A DNA stretch of 64,000 nt from Verrucomicrobiaceae bacterium (GCA_016795465.1 JAEUHK010000047.1:36000-99999), one strand, 5' to 3'; shown: positions 9,333 to 18,071, numbered from the stretch's first letter. Translations and numbers: made by a program. Notes: generated by a model from the sequence alone, not told the origin.

Positions 9333-10802
9333 CTATTTCTTTTTTCCTTTGCCTTTGCCCTTCTTGGCACCGCCTTCACCGGCGTTGCCATCCATCAGAT
9401 CCGGTAGCGGGAGGTAGTCCCAGTCGAGGATCATCTTTTCGGCGAGGGCGGCACGCAGTTCGCGCTCGACGGCGGCGAGTTCGGGTTTGCCGCTGAGGTT
9501 GTTCAGCTCGCCGGGATCGGCGTCGAGGTCGTAGAGTTCGTAAACGGGCCGCGGTGTGGTGAAGTAGGTGGCGCTATGGCCGGGCGAGAGTTTACCGGCG
9601 GCGTGGGCTTCCTGGATTTGCTTCCACGCCTGACCGCCGGAGGAATCGACGGGCGAGTATGGAATCCAAGGCGTGCAGTTGTAGATGAACTTGTAGTGAT
9701 CGCTGCGCACGGCGCGGGCGAGGTCGTAGCCAGCGTTTGTCATAGTCGCCTGCACGGGCGCGGAGCCGTGCGGGCCGCGCTCGACGAAGATGTGCTTCCG
9801 CGGCACATGCTTCTCGCCTTTGAGCAACGGCAGGAAGCTCACGCCGCTCAGTTTGGGGCCGGGCGCGAGGCCTGCGGCATCGAGCAACGTTGGCGCGAGG
9901 TCTTCGCCGCTGATGAGCACCCGCGAATCGCCGCCGGGCTTCACGACGCCCGGCCAACGGATGACGAAGGGCACGTTCGAGCCCGGATCGTAGAGCGAGC
10001 CTTTGCCGTGCGGCATCGCCATGCCGTTGTCGCCGCAGAAGATGATGATCGTGCTGTCCATGAGGTTTCGCTTCTTCAGCTCGGCCAGCACGGTGCCGAC
10101 GGTGCGATCGACGCGGTTCACCTCGGCGCAGTAGTCGGCGAGTTGCTCGCGCATGCCGGGCAGATCGGGAAAATGCGGCGGAAGCTGGAGCGAGGCGGGA
10201 TCAGGGCGAAATTCCGCAGGCGCATTCCACGCGTGATGCGGGTCGCTGAAGTTCGCCCACATAAAGAAGGGCTTGTCAGCGGGCTTTTGGTCGAGAAACG
10301 CGGCGAGCTGGCCAGCGACTTCGTTGTCGCCGCAAGTGTTGAGGAAGTCCACGCGGCTCGCGAAGGTCTTCAATTGATGCTCTTGAAACACCTTCGATGC
10401 CGCAGGGCCGACTTTGGCGGAACCATCGAGATGGAAGCTGCGACCGCACACGCCGGTGTAGTAGCCGCCTTTGTCGCGAAGCAGCTCCGGCAGCGTGATC
10501 TCATCGCGCGGCAGCGGCGCGGAGAATCGCGTCATGCGTGCCGCTACAGGCGAACGCCCTGTCATGAGCGTGGCACGCGAGGGCACGCACTGCGGTGCGC
10601 CGGTGAAGAAGCGGTGAAACTTGATCCCTTCCGCCGCGAGTTGGTCCACGACGGGCGTTTTGACGTTGGGGCTGCCGTAAGTGCTCAGGAACGGGTAGCT
10701 GTGGTCGTCGCTGAGGAGGAAGAGGATGTTCGGGCGCTGCTCCGCAGCGAATGACGAAACCAGAATGGCGAATGAGGAAAGGAGGATGAGCACGGACTTC
10801 AT
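9333..10802 (-). CDS. Secreted sulfatase
   Basis: A 489-residue type I sulfatase exported by a signal peptide (MKSVLILLSSFAILVSSFAAEQ; ATG at 10802). The active-site signature CxPSR is present as 'QCVPSRATLMTGRSP', with Cys72 as the residue expected to be converted to formylglycine by a maturase encoded elsewhere. Calcium-binding Asp32-Asp33 lie in 'ILFLLSDDHS', and 'IIIFCGDNGMAMPHGKGSLYD' provides the second metal-site strand. The C-terminal tail is a lysine/glycine-rich run. The substrate is probably a sulfated polysaccharide. The phytanoyl-CoA-dioxygenase-like gene lies 43 bases upstream on the same strand, so the two are probably one transcript. Confidence 0.9.
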   Translation of the reverse strand: MKSVLILLSSFAILVSSFAAEQRPNILFLLSDDHSYPFLSTYGSPNVKTPVVDQLAAEGIKFHRFFTGAPQCVPSRATLMTGRSPVAARMTRFSAPLPRDEITLPELLRDKGGYYTGVCGRSFHLDGSAKVGPAASKVFQEHQLKTFASRVDFLNTCGDNEVAGQLAAFLDQKPADKPFFMWANFSDPHHAWNAPAEFRPDPASLQLPPHFPDLPGMREQLADYCAEVNRVDRTVGTVLAELKKRNLMDSTIIIFCGDNGMAMPHGKGSLYDPGSNVPFVIRWPGVVKPGGDSRVLISGEDLAPTLLDAAGLAPGPKLSGVSFLPLLKGEKHVPRKHIFVERGPHGSAPVQATMTNAGYDLARAVRSDHYKFIYNCTPWIPYSPVDSSGGQAWKQIQEAHAAGKLSPGHSATYFTTPRPVYELYDLDADPGELNNLSGKPELAAVERELRAALAEKMILDWDYLPLPDLMDGNAGEGGAKKGKGKGKKK

Positions 10803-10845
10803 GTGGCGGTGAAACGCGGCCATGAGCGGCGGCTTTCGTCTTTCC

Positions 10846-11586
10846 TCAAGCGGGTGGCGTGGCGGCAGCAGCGGCTGCGTAGGCTTCTTTGAGCTTGAGG
10901 TCCGTTTGCGTGTGGGAGCCGCGATACACGAGCAGCAGGCCGAGGCGGGAGTGCTCGGTCGTGTTGGGTGCGGAGTGGTGAATGGTCTCGCACTGATGGA
11001 TGGTGGCGTCGCCGGGCTCCAAAAGGCCGCAGAATTGTGCTTCGAGGGGCACATCGGGCGTTTCGGCTAGGCCGATGCTGTTGCCGCGGACGCCGCTGGG
11101 GCGTGTGGGGAGCATGCCGGCCTTGTGGGAGCCTTTGACGAAGAAAACGGGGCCATTGGCCTCGGTGACGGCATCGATGGCGATCCAGACGGTGAGCATG
11201 TCGGGCGGTGTCTGGCAGAAGTAGGCGTTGTCTTGATGATAGGGCACGCCGGAGCCGATGCGGGCGGGTTTGTTGAAGGTTTCGACGGCGCACAAAACGG
11301 GCTCGCCATGCACGAGAGGCGCGATGAGGGCCTTGATGTCCTCACGTTCGCCGAGAGCGCGGAAGAAGTCGTTGTGCTCTTCGAGCCGCCAGAGGTTGCG
11401 CACGGTTTTCTCGTCCTTTTCCAGTGTGCGGGCATTCAGCGGCTTGCTGGCGAGATCGTCGCGAATGTAGCGCTCCAGCTCGGCACGCACAGCGGCGACT
11501 TCTTCGGTGCTGAGGAAGCTGCGAACGAGTACGACGCCGTCGCGTTCGTAATCGGGAACAAGGGATGCAGAGATGGACAGGCTCAT
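10846..11586 (-). CDS. Phytanoyl-CoA dioxygenase family protein
   Basis: A 246-residue Fe(II)/2-oxoglutarate-dependent dioxygenase of the PhyH family. The iron-binding HxD is seen at 'VPYHQDNAYF' (His117, Asp119) and the distal histidine in 'ATIHQCETIHHSAPN' near residues 202-204; the following 'HSRLGLLLVYRG' supplies the arginine for 2-oxoglutarate. ATG 11586 was chosen; another ATG lies four codons upstream. Family members hydroxylate small molecules, and the substrate is unknown here. The gene lies between the xylA terminator and a sulfatase. Confidence 0.85.
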   Translation of the reverse strand: MSLSISASLVPDYERDGVVLVRSFLSTEEVAAVRAELERYIRDDLASKPLNARTLEKDEKTVRNLWRLEEHNDFFRALGEREDIKALIAPLVHGEPVLCAVETFNKPARIGSGVPYHQDNAYFCQTPPDMLTVWIAIDAVTEANGPVFFVKGSHKAGMLPTRPSGVRGNSIGLAETPDVPLEAQFCGLLEPGDATIHQCETIHHSAPNTTEHSRLGLLLVYRGSHTQTDLKLKEAYAAAAAATPPA

Positions 11587-11624
11587 GGCGGGGAACATGT
11601 GCCGCGGTTCTTTGACGCCAAGAT

Positions 11625-11658
11625 GAAAAAGCCCTGGTCCATGCGATGGACCAGGGCT
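11625..11658 (-). terminator. Rho-independent terminator of xylA
   Basis: A perfect 13-bp stem (11630-11642 against 11646-11658) has a three-base loop. On the minus strand it is followed by five U residues (bases 11626-11630 of the plus strand are A). It lies 35 bases past the xylA stop and upstream of the next minus-strand gene. Confidence 0.9.
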
Positions 11659-11692
11659 GTGGTGCGAACTTCGTCGTGCGAGAAGCCGTCGA

Positions 11693-13009
11693 TCAATCCA
11701 TGTAGTCGTTGATCAGGTTCTCGAGCATCTCCTGGCGGCCGCTGGCGGGGATGACGCTGCCGAGTTTCAGAGCGTGCTTCTCAAGAGACTCGAAGGTGGC
11801 TTTGCCGGTTGTGACGGTTTTGCCGATGCCGCTTTCGAAGGTGGCGTAGCGGGCCTTCACGAAGCGGTCGAGCTCGCCGTCTTCGATGATGCGGTGGGCG
11901 ATCTTGAGGCCGCGGGCAAAGGCGTCCATGCCGCCGATGTGCGCGTGGAAGATGTCCACGACCTCGTGGCTCTCGCGGCGCACCTTGGCGTCGAAATTGA
12001 GGCCGCCGGTCTTGAAGCCGCCGGCGCGGAGCAGTTGCAGCATCATCTGCGTGGTCATGTAAACATTCGTCGGGAACTGGTCGGTGTCCCAGCCGATGAG
12101 TTCGTCGCCGGTGTTGGCGTCGATGCTGCCGAGAGCGCCCGCGTTTGCCGAGACGGCGAGTTCGTGCTCGACGCGATGCAGCGCGAGGGTGGCGTGATTG
12201 GTCTCGATGTTGAGTTTGAAGTGCTCCAGCAGGTCAAACTCGCGCAGGAAGTTCAGGCAGGCCGCCGCGTCGCTGTCGTATTGATGCGTGGAGGGCTCGC
12301 GTGGCTTCGGCTCGATGTAGAACTGGCCTTTGAAGCCGATCTTCTTCTTATAATCGACCGCCATGTGCAGGAAGTGGGCGAGGTTGGCCACTTCGCGCTT
12401 CATGTCGGTGTTCAGCAGCGTGGCGTAGCCTTCGCGACCGCCCCAGAAGGTGTAACCGAGGCCGTTGAGGCGATGCGTGACCTCCATGGCCTTCTTCACC
12501 TGCGCGGCGGCGATGGCATACACGTCGGCGTTCGGGCTGGTGGCCGCGCCCTGCATGTAGCGAGGATGCGCGAAGAGGCAGGCGGTGCCCCACAGCAGCT
12601 TGATGCCGGTCTGCTTTTGCAGCTTCTTCAAATGATCCGCCACAGCGTCCAGTGCGTCGCTGCTGGCCTGGAGATCGTCCAGCTCTGGCGCGACATCGCG
12701 ATCGTGGAAGCAGTAGAAGCCGAGACCGAGCTTCTGCATCATCTCAAAGCCCGCATCGGCCACACGCTTCGCGTTGTCGATGCTGGTGCTGCCATCGTCC
12801 CATGGGCGCTGACGCGTCGGGCCGCCGAAGGGATCGCTGGAGCCGCCCTTCAACGCATGCCAGTAGGCCAGCGAGAAGCGCAGATGCTCGCGCATGGTCT
12901 TCTTGCCCACGACTTCGTCGGGATTGTAGTGACGGAAGGCGAGACGGTTCTTCGTCTTCGGCCCTTCATAGGCGACGGGCTTGATCTTCGGGAAGTATTC
13001 CTGGCTCAT
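11693..13009 (-). CDS. xylA: Xylose isomerase
   Basis: A 438-residue enzyme of normal length for the longer (class II) xylose isomerases, interconverting D-xylose and D-xylulose in the cytoplasm. Catalytic His102 and Asp105 are in '[12 protein letters not shown]'. Metal and substrate sites are visible in '[10 protein letters not shown]', '[16 protein letters not shown]', '[10 protein letters not shown]' and '[21 protein letters not shown]'. No xylulokinase gene is adjacent. The gene has its own terminator (11625-11658). Its upstream region carries a 23-bp motif and spaced -10 box that are also present before the next upstream gene (13141-15714), suggesting shared control. The AraC-type regulator at 17275 is a possible candidate. 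Confidence 0.96.
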   Translation of the reverse strand: MSQEYFPKIKPVAYEGPKTKNRLAFRHYNPDEVVGKKTMREHLRFSLAYWHALKGGSSDPFGGPTRQRPWDDGSTSIDNAKRVADAGFEMMQKLGLGFYCFHDRDVAPELDDLQASSDALDAVADHLKKLQKQTGIKLLWGTACLFAHPRYMQGAATSPNADVYAIAAAQVKKAMEVTHRLNGLGYTFWGGREGYATLLNTDMKREVANLAHFLHMAVDYKKKIGFKGQFYIEPKPREPSTHQYDSDAAACLNFLREFDLLEHFKLNIETNHATLALHRVEHELAVSANAGALGSIDANTGDELIGWDTDQFPTNVYMTTQMMLQLLRAGGFKTGGLNFDAKVRRESHEVVDIFHAHIGGMDAFARGLKIAHRIIEDGELDRFVKARYATFESGIGKTVTTGKATFESLEKHALKLGSVIPASGRQEMLENLINDYMD

Positions 13010-13044
13010 GTGTTTGTGGTTGGGTTGGAGTGGGATGAATCGCT

Positions 13045-13106
13045 TCTATACACTTCTGGAGTGGCGGAAGTCTGGTAATGATCTGCCAATGTTTGTTGAA
13101 ATGCGG
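13045..13106 (-). promoter_or_regulatory. xylA promoter region with conserved 23-bp motif
   Basis: Reading the minus strand, the motif CCGCATTTCAACAAACATTGGCA (13084-13106, split here only by position) is followed after exactly 33 bases by TATAGA (13045-13050), a plausible -10 box 35 bases before the ATG. The same layout precedes the gene at 13141-15714. A perfect palindrome (AAATGCG/CGCATTT, 13099-13114) overlaps the distal end. No good -35 box is seen, as expected for an activator-dependent promoter. Confidence 0.5.
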
Positions 13107-13140
13107 TCGCATTTAAACGCAGGACCGAGGTGAGGCAAGA

Positions 13141-15714
13141 TCACTTCCCCGCCACCTTCGGAGCCGGCTCCAGCACGTCCAGCTCGTGGATGGACCAGAA
13201 GGTGCCTTTGGTGCTGCCGGTGTCGGTGATGCGGATGAATCTGGCTTTGGCGGGTTTGGGGAAGAGGAATTCGGTGGTGCTGACTTTTTCGCTCTGGCCT
13301 TCGAGGATAGGTTTGTCCCAGGTTTGGCCGTCTGGGGAGAGTTCGATCTTCCAGCCGCGGGGCCAGTCGCCGCGGGAGGTGGCGGTGTCGAGGGTGAGAC
13401 CGGCGATGTTGGTCTGTTGCGGGAGTTCGATCTGCACCCACATGCCGGGCGTCTGCGAGGTGTGCGTGTCCCAGCGGGTCTCGGGATTGCCGTCGATGGC
13501 GCGGGCGAGATCTTTGGCGTTGTGGCTGGCGGTGAGCTTCCACGCGCTGCGATTTTCCAGCGGGAGCTGTGGGCCGGTGCGCTTGAGTTCTTCGATGGTC
13601 CATGGCGTGGTGCGCGCGGCGAGTTCTTTGCGCAGTTTGGCGACTTCATCCTTCGTGATGAAGCGGCCGTTGTTGCCAAAGCTTTTGCGCACGTAGCTGG
13701 CGATGTCGGCGAGCCATTCGTCGGGGTTGTTCGCCATCGGGATCATCTGCGCCTGATACGTTTTGCCGTTCACGGGGCCGCTGAGGCCGTGGAGGAGCAC
13801 GCGGAGGACTTGATCGCCCTGCACGACGGTCTTTGAGGCGGCGAGCGCCGGGGCGAGTGTCATGCCGGGTGCGAGTCCATCAATGGCGGTGCCTTTGCCA
13901 TCGAGGCCGTGGCAGGTGAAACACAGCTCCTGATAAATGGCCTGGCCGCGACGCATCTGGTCTTTCTGCGCGTTGCTGAACTCACGCGGGAAGCTGATCT
14001 GGCTGTTGAGCATCTGCCCGGCCATTTCTTTGACGCCTTTCGACGGTGTGCTGAGCGCGGTGAGGTTGATGAGCTTCGCGTGGTCCTTCCACTTCATCTG
14101 CTTCGCGGTGAGCAGCGCCTGGATGACGACGGTGGGATCGCTGTCCTTCGTCAAAGCGGTGACATCCGCGACGAGCGTGTCATCGGCGAGCGATTCGCTG
14201 GCGCGGATGGCGGCACGGCGCAGCACAGGCGAGCCGTCCTTCAAAGCGGCACGCACGAGATCGCTGGTGAGCGCGCCGAGACCTTCGAGCGTCCACAACG
14301 CGTGAATGCGGGCGAGGTCGCTGCCGTTTTTCTGAAGCATCGCGACGAGCGCGGGCGTGACGTTTTTGTCCTGCTTCAAAACGAGCAGCTTCTGCGCGGT
14401 GTCGCGATGCCAGCCGTTCGGATGCGCGAGGGCCTCGACGAGTTGCGCGGGCGTGGTATCGAGCAACTTCGGCGCGGGCACGGGCTTCGTCGTGTCATGC
14501 ACGAGACGCCAGACGCGGCCGCGATTGATGATCTTGTCCATGCTGTGCTGCAGGATCACTTTGCGCAGGTAGCTGCCTTCTTTGGTCCAATTGCCCTCCT
14601 GGATGATGCCGCGATACATGTCGCAGATGAAGAGCGTGCCATCGGGCGCGGTTTTCATATCGACGGGGCGGAAGCACGCGTCCGTGCTGCGGAGGAACTC
14701 GCTCTGCGGATGCGGATTGTGCAGAATGGTGATGCCGTCCTTCAACTCGATGCTCGTGCGGCGCACGAGACGGCCCACGGGCTCGCCAAAGAAGAGATTG
14801 CCGCGCAACTCGGCGGGCAATTGATCGCCTCGGAAGATCTCGCCACCGCAGGTCGCGGTGAAATGGTTCAGCGTGTCGTCATCGCGTGACTTGCCGGGGC
14901 CGCCCTGGTAATCACGCAGGCCCATCGCCGGCCACACGACCTCAAAGCCGGGCTCGAACTGCCCGCGGGCGAGCGATTGACCATACAAGATGTGGTTTTG
15001 GAAATTGAGCGGGCCTTTCTCGCCGCCCGCGTTCACCACCCAGAACTTGCCTTCATCATCCTGCGTCGCGCCCCACTGGCCGCCATTGCCGGGAATGTCC
15101 TGCTTGATGAGCTGGCCGTCCTTCCAGCGCAGGCGGTAGTTGTTCACCGCGGTGTAGATCCAGTTGTCCAGCGCCCACGTCATGCCGCTCGGTTGATGCT
15201 CCAGATTGCCACCGCGAGGCCCGCCTTGATACACCGGCTTCTTTTCATCGCTCACGCCATCGCCGTTCGTGTCTTGGTAGAGGTAGATGTCGTTCGTGTC
15301 CGTCTCGCCGATCAACACGCCATCGGCCAGCGGCAGCAGCAGGCGCGGCAGCTTCAGCTTGTCCGCAAAGACGCGATGCATGTCGTATTGGCCATCGCCC
15401 TTGCTCGACCAATGCACGGACACACGGCTCGTGCTCACCAGCTCGTCCGTGCCGTCGATGTCGCGCATGTAGCTGCTCATCTCCGCGACGTAGAGCCTGC
15501 CATTGCCATCAAAGGCCAGGCAAACCGGCTCCGTGATGTCCGGCTCGCTCAGGATCAGCTCCATGCGATACCCCGGCGGCAATTGGAAGGTCTTTTGCTC
15601 CTCCGCCGCCGTCAGCGCCTTCACCGGCGGCTTCGGCGGGAAGTCGGTGGCATCATCGGCCAGCAGACGACCGAGCGAGAGGGCAGTGACGAGAGCAAGG
15701 GGGCGGAGTTTCAT
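13141..15714 (-). CDS. PVC-type CxxCH heme-binding protein with propeller, HEAT and discoidin-like domains
   Basis: An 857-residue exported protein (signal MKLRPLALVTALSLGRLLAD). Residues about 40-430 form a sugar-dehydrogenase-like beta-propeller ('PEPVCLAFDGNGRLYVAEM'-type repeats, 'DTNGDGVSDEK', 'GNLFFGEPVGRLVRR'). About 430-590 is helical with HEAT-like repeats. A cytochrome c domain follows with the heme motif CFTCH ('QELCFTCHGLDGKGT'). The C-terminus from about 715 is discoidin (F5/8 type C)-like ('WKLTASHNAKDLARAIDGNPETRWDT'). Such proteins are presumed periplasmic sugar or alcohol oxidoreductases passing electrons to heme. The promoter region resembles that of xylA, hinting at a role in sugar use. 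Confidence 0.85.
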   Translation of the reverse strand: MKLRPLALVTALSLGRLLADDATDFPPKPPVKALTAAEEQKTFQLPPGYRMELILSEPDITEPVCLAFDGNGRLYVAEMSSYMRDIDGTDELVSTSRVSVHWSSKGDGQYDMHRVFADKLKLPRLLLPLADGVLIGETDTNDIYLYQDTNGDGVSDEKKPVYQGGPRGGNLEHQPSGMTWALDNWIYTAVNNYRLRWKDGQLIKQDIPGNGGQWGATQDDEGKFWVVNAGGEKGPLNFQNHILYGQSLARGQFEPGFEVVWPAMGLRDYQGGPGKSRDDDTLNHFTATCGGEIFRGDQLPAELRGNLFFGEPVGRLVRRTSIELKDGITILHNPHPQSEFLRSTDACFRPVDMKTAPDGTLFICDMYRGIIQEGNWTKEGSYLRKVILQHSMDKIINRGRVWRLVHDTTKPVPAPKLLDTTPAQLVEALAHPNGWHRDTAQKLLVLKQDKNVTPALVAMLQKNGSDLARIHALWTLEGLGALTSDLVRAALKDGSPVLRRAAIRASESLADDTLVADVTALTKDSDPTVVIQALLTAKQMKWKDHAKLINLTALSTPSKGVKEMAGQMLNSQISFPREFSNAQKDQMRRGQAIYQELCFTCHGLDGKGTAIDGLAPGMTLAPALAASKTVVQGDQVLRVLLHGLSGPVNGKTYQAQMIPMANNPDEWLADIASYVRKSFGNNGRFITKDEVAKLRKELAARTTPWTIEELKRTGPQLPLENRSAWKLTASHNAKDLARAIDGNPETRWDTHTSQTPGMWVQIELPQQTNIAGLTLDTATSRGDWPRGWKIELSPDGQTWDKPILEGQSEKVSTTEFLFPKPAKARFIRITDTGSTKGTFWSIHELDVLEPAPKVAGK

Positions 15715-15741
15715 AACGGGGGCGAGATAGCGTTGTGACGA

Positions 15742-15803
15742 TTAATACTGCTCCAACCTGTCGTCCCTTTGGTGCCAGCTTGCCAAACTTTGTTAAAATC
15801 CGG
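15742..15803 (-). promoter_or_regulatory. Promoter region sharing the xylA motif and spacing
   Basis: On the minus strand a 23-bp motif (15781-15803) matches the xylA one at 19 of 23 positions (pattern CCG-ATTT-AACAAA--TTGGCA). It is followed after exactly 33 bases by TATTAA (15742-15747), about 28 bases from the ATG at 15714. The four bases ACCA also occur at the same offset in both spacers. Confidence 0.5.
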
Positions 15804-15937
15804 CCATCGAAGGTGCGGGCGGTGAAAAGCCGAGCGCCTTCCACGACCACTGCCCAGTGAGGCTCGCTTCATTGAACTTCTGGCGAATGCTCGACAACAG
15901 CATCGGTGCAACAGATCCTTGATCAACCAACGGTTAA

Positions 15938-16016
15938 AGGAAACGCCCGGTGCGGATCCGCATGCCGGGTGGTGTGGGAGGAGTGACAGGCGTAATCCCG
16001 TCACCTCGACCCGATT
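15938..16016 (+). ncRNA. Probable group II intron 3' remnant (domains V and VI)
   Basis: Bases 15941-15975 fold like a domain V hairpin: a CGC triad, lower stem CCCGG/CCGGG, a two-base bulge and an upper stem TGC-GGATCC-GCA. This is followed by the 'GGTGGTGTGGGAGG' tract that I associate with bacterial group II introns. A second hairpin (GTGAC/GTCAC, 15983-16004) stands where domain VI would be, and the segment ends CCCGATT, like many intron 3' ends. No reverse transcriptase or 5' half is present, so it would be a 5'-truncated copy. The rest of the 314-base gap (15715-16028) shows only the promoter described above. Recognition is by memory of the consensus, not by a model search. Confidence 0.5.
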
Positions 16017-16028
16017 TCGCCCCCGTCG

Positions 16029-16670
16029 TTAGTTGGTGCATCGTAGGGCCTCCTTCAGTAGTCTGTGAGAGTGCACATGAAAAGTGCTGTCGATACTCAT
16101 CTCTGGAAGATGATGGGAGCAAAACACTTTACCTGTTAAGTGTGGCCTCCCACAGCCCGCTCTGATACAGACCCCATCGCCAATTCCGTGCTTGGCCTCA
16201 TTCGCAGCAATCCTCTCGGATCTGGCAGCTTCGGCGAGGCGATCATCTTCGGACTGTGCAGCAAGCAAACTCTCCCTCAGTCGGCTAATCCTGCGTGGCC
16301 TCGACCACTCAAGCCAGAGTTCAAAGTCTGTAGTCGCATCGTCAGGCGGCATCGATTGAGTCGGCGCTGCAAGTGCATGACTCAAAAACGGCTCTGGAAG
16401 CAACACCGAATGGTGTCTGAGGTAATGCGATAAGCCCTCCGGCCAAATCCAAATACCATCGGTCAAGTCTGCACTACCCATCTCTGAATACTCAATGTCG
16501 CACAGTCTGCACCAACTATAGCCCCGGTATCGAGTGTGAACCAAACCAGCATCCAAATAGTCTGCTACAAGTGATAGTCGTGAGTCGTGACCAACTAGCT
16601 CCTGCGGCGCTGGGAGATCAGGGTCACGCAACGAACTGATAAAGAAGCCTATTCCGTAGAGCTTGGGCAT
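16029..16670 (-). CDS. Conserved hypothetical protein with C-terminal zinc-ligand cluster
   Basis: A 213-residue soluble protein. The N-terminal two-thirds has 'HTRYRGYSWCRLCDIEYSEMGSADLTDGIWIWPEG' (spanning about residues 44-78) with a CxxC pair, followed by 'LSHYLRHHSVLLPEPFLSH'. The C-terminus has 'CIRAGCGRPHLTGKVFCSHH', an arrangement of cysteines and histidines suited to one zinc ion. The combination suggests a small zinc-binding protein, but no function is assigned. It is isolated, flanked by the intron remnant on one side and a gene-poor hairpin region on the other. Confidence 0.6.
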   Translation of the reverse strand: MPKLYGIGFFISSLRDPDLPAPQELVGHDSRLSLVADYLDAGLVHTRYRGYSWCRLCDIEYSEMGSADLTDGIWIWPEGLSHYLRHHSVLLPEPFLSHALAAPTQSMPPDDATTDFELWLEWSRPRRISRLRESLLAAQSEDDRLAEAARSERIAANEAKHGIGDGVCIRAGCGRPHLTGKVFCSHHLPEMSIDSTFHVHSHRLLKEALRCTN

Positions 16671-16709
16671 GAGGCTTGGGTCTTGGCCGAACGTCTTTTA
16701 GTCACACTT

Positions 16710-16744
16710 AATTGTGGGCGAATCAGATTCGCCCACAATTTTTT
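16710..16744 (+). terminator. Terminator-like hairpin without an upstream plus-strand gene
   Basis: A perfect 14-bp stem (16710-16723 against 16727-16740) has a CAG loop and is followed on the plus strand by six T residues (16739-16744). The nearest upstream gene is on the minus strand, so no obvious transcript ends here. It could be a relic, an end for antisense transcription, or part of a small RNA. Confidence 0.6.
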
Positions 16745-17016
16745 GAAGGCTCATTCAGCCAAGCGAAGGCAGGACGAGCTGCGTGAGTCTCCGAGGATGA
16801 CACCGGAAGTCAAGACGTGAGGAAGACTGACGGCTGCGCCTACCTCCGCCCATTCAGGATCATCTCATTGAGCTTCTGGCCATCACTTCCATGTCGGGAT
16901 CGGCGAGGGCTGTCCAAGGTGCTCACGCTGTCCGTGTTCGCGCTCGTGCGGCTGGTGCCATCGCTGCTGCGAGGGCAAAGGGCGGCCTATATCGGGCGTC
17001 ACCCTGATTGGTGACT

Positions 17017-17085
17017 TCCCACAGATTCAGGGAAGCCCACAGATTGCCTCAGAAAAAATCTGCGGGCCTCCCTGAATCTGCGGGA
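17017..17085 (-). repeat. 29-bp inverted repeat forming a long hairpin
   Basis: The arms 17017-17045 and 17057-17085 match at 26 of 29 positions. The three differences would be A-C mismatches in plus-strand RNA but G-U pairs in minus-strand RNA, so a minus-strand transcript would be paired over the full length. No U-run follows, so it does not look like a terminator. Each arm contains two partial copies of the motif CCCACAGATT. Confidence 0.7.
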
Positions 17086-17274
17086 GATCATTCTGGACTC
17101 TGATTCCCAAAGAGTCATGACGTGGAGAATCTCCCCAAAGGCAGCTTCATCTCTGACCAAGCGCTCATCGGATAGGCCGTGAGGCGATTCGCCGGAGCGG
17201 TGATGCTCAAGCGGCATCCTTCTCCCGTTTCAGGCGGCTCTCCCTGCCTGCACTTTGGCCGTTACGGGTGGGTC

Positions 17275-18069
17275 ATGAAGCCCGTGCTTTCCCTGCGACA
17301 GCCGTTTTTTCTGCATCACTATCCGGCCATGCCGCTGCCACGCCTCCAAGCTGACTTTTTCGCCCGGATCGCCGATCCGCAGGGCGTGCGGGCGATTTTC
17401 GAGCACATGCCCGGCGTGTTCTTTTTCATGAAGGACGACCAGGGGCGGCACATCGCGGCGAACAGCGCCACCTTTGAGCGATTCGGCATCAAGAGCGAAC
17501 GCGAGCTCGTCGGCGCGATGGATGAGAAATTCTTCCCGCCTGATGTGGCGAAGGCGTATCGCGACGACGACCAGAAAGTCATCCGCAGCGGCAAACCGCT
17601 CATCAACCGCCTCGAAGTCTGGTATGACGAGCAGCGCAACCTGAGCTGGTTCCTCTGCACGAAGCTGCCCGTGCGCGACAAACGCGGCAAGGTCATCGGC
17701 GTCATGGGCATCACCCGCCGCGATGAGGACCGCATGCGCCAGCACGACGTGCGCGAGGTCACCGTGGCCGTGCAATACGCCCGCGAGCACTGCCACGAAG
17801 TCGTCACCACCGCCGAGCTCGCCCGCGCCGCCGGCGTTTCGGAGCGCCACCTGCATCGCAAGCTCCGCATCGCCCTCGACATCAGCCCCTACGAGCTGCT
17901 GCAGCGCTCCCGCATCCAATCCGCCGCCGAGTCTTTGGCCAAAACCACGCTCCCCATCATCCAGATCGCCCTCGACCACGCCTTCTGCGATCAAAGCGCC
18001 TTCACCCAGCAATTCCGCAAACGCACCGGCATGACCCCGAAGGAATTCAGGAGAAGGCATCAAGGGTGA
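17275..18069 (+). CDS. AraC-family transcriptional regulator with PAS domain
   Basis: A 264-residue protein from the ATG at 17275; an ATG at 17329 or an upstream one at 17179 is also possible. Residues about 40-150 are a PAS domain ('IFEHMPGVFFFMKDDQGRHIAANSATFERFG', later 'RDKRGKVIGVMGITRRDEDR'). The C-terminal 100 residues are an AraC-type double helix-turn-helix ('VTTAELARAAGVSERHLHRKL' split over helix 1-2, and 'IIQIALDHAFCDQSAFTQQFRKRTGMTPKEFRR'). The ligand of the PAS domain is unknown. Nearby xylA and the propeller/cytochrome gene share an upstream motif, and this regulator is the closest DNA-binding protein that could act there; that link is inference. Confidence 0.85.
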   Translation: MKPVLSLRQPFFLHHYPAMPLPRLQADFFARIADPQGVRAIFEHMPGVFFFMKDDQGRHIAANSATFERFGIKSERELVGAMDEKFFPPDVAKAYRDDDQKVIRSGKPLINRLEVWYDEQRNLSWFLCTKLPVRDKRGKVIGVMGITRRDEDRMRQHDVREVTVAVQYAREHCHEVVTTAELARAAGVSERHLHRKLRIALDISPYELLQRSRIQSAAESLAKTTLPIIQIALDHAFCDQSAFTQQFRKRTGMTPKEFRRRHQG

Positions 18070-18071
18070 TC

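Larger units (their letters stand above)
16671..17274. other. Gene-poor region with three inverted repeats
   Basis: About 600 bases without a convincing gene. It holds a terminator-like hairpin (16710-16744), a small perfect hairpin GTCACC/GGTGAC (16998-17015) and a long near-perfect 29-bp inverted repeat (17017-17085). Short open frames are present in both directions, but none has a recognisable protein pattern. Confidence 0.6.

Noticed and set aside
16817..17014. A 65-codon plus-strand frame in the gene-poor region.
   Set aside because: It has no motif, no ribosome-binding site and a GTG start, and it ends within the hairpin cluster.
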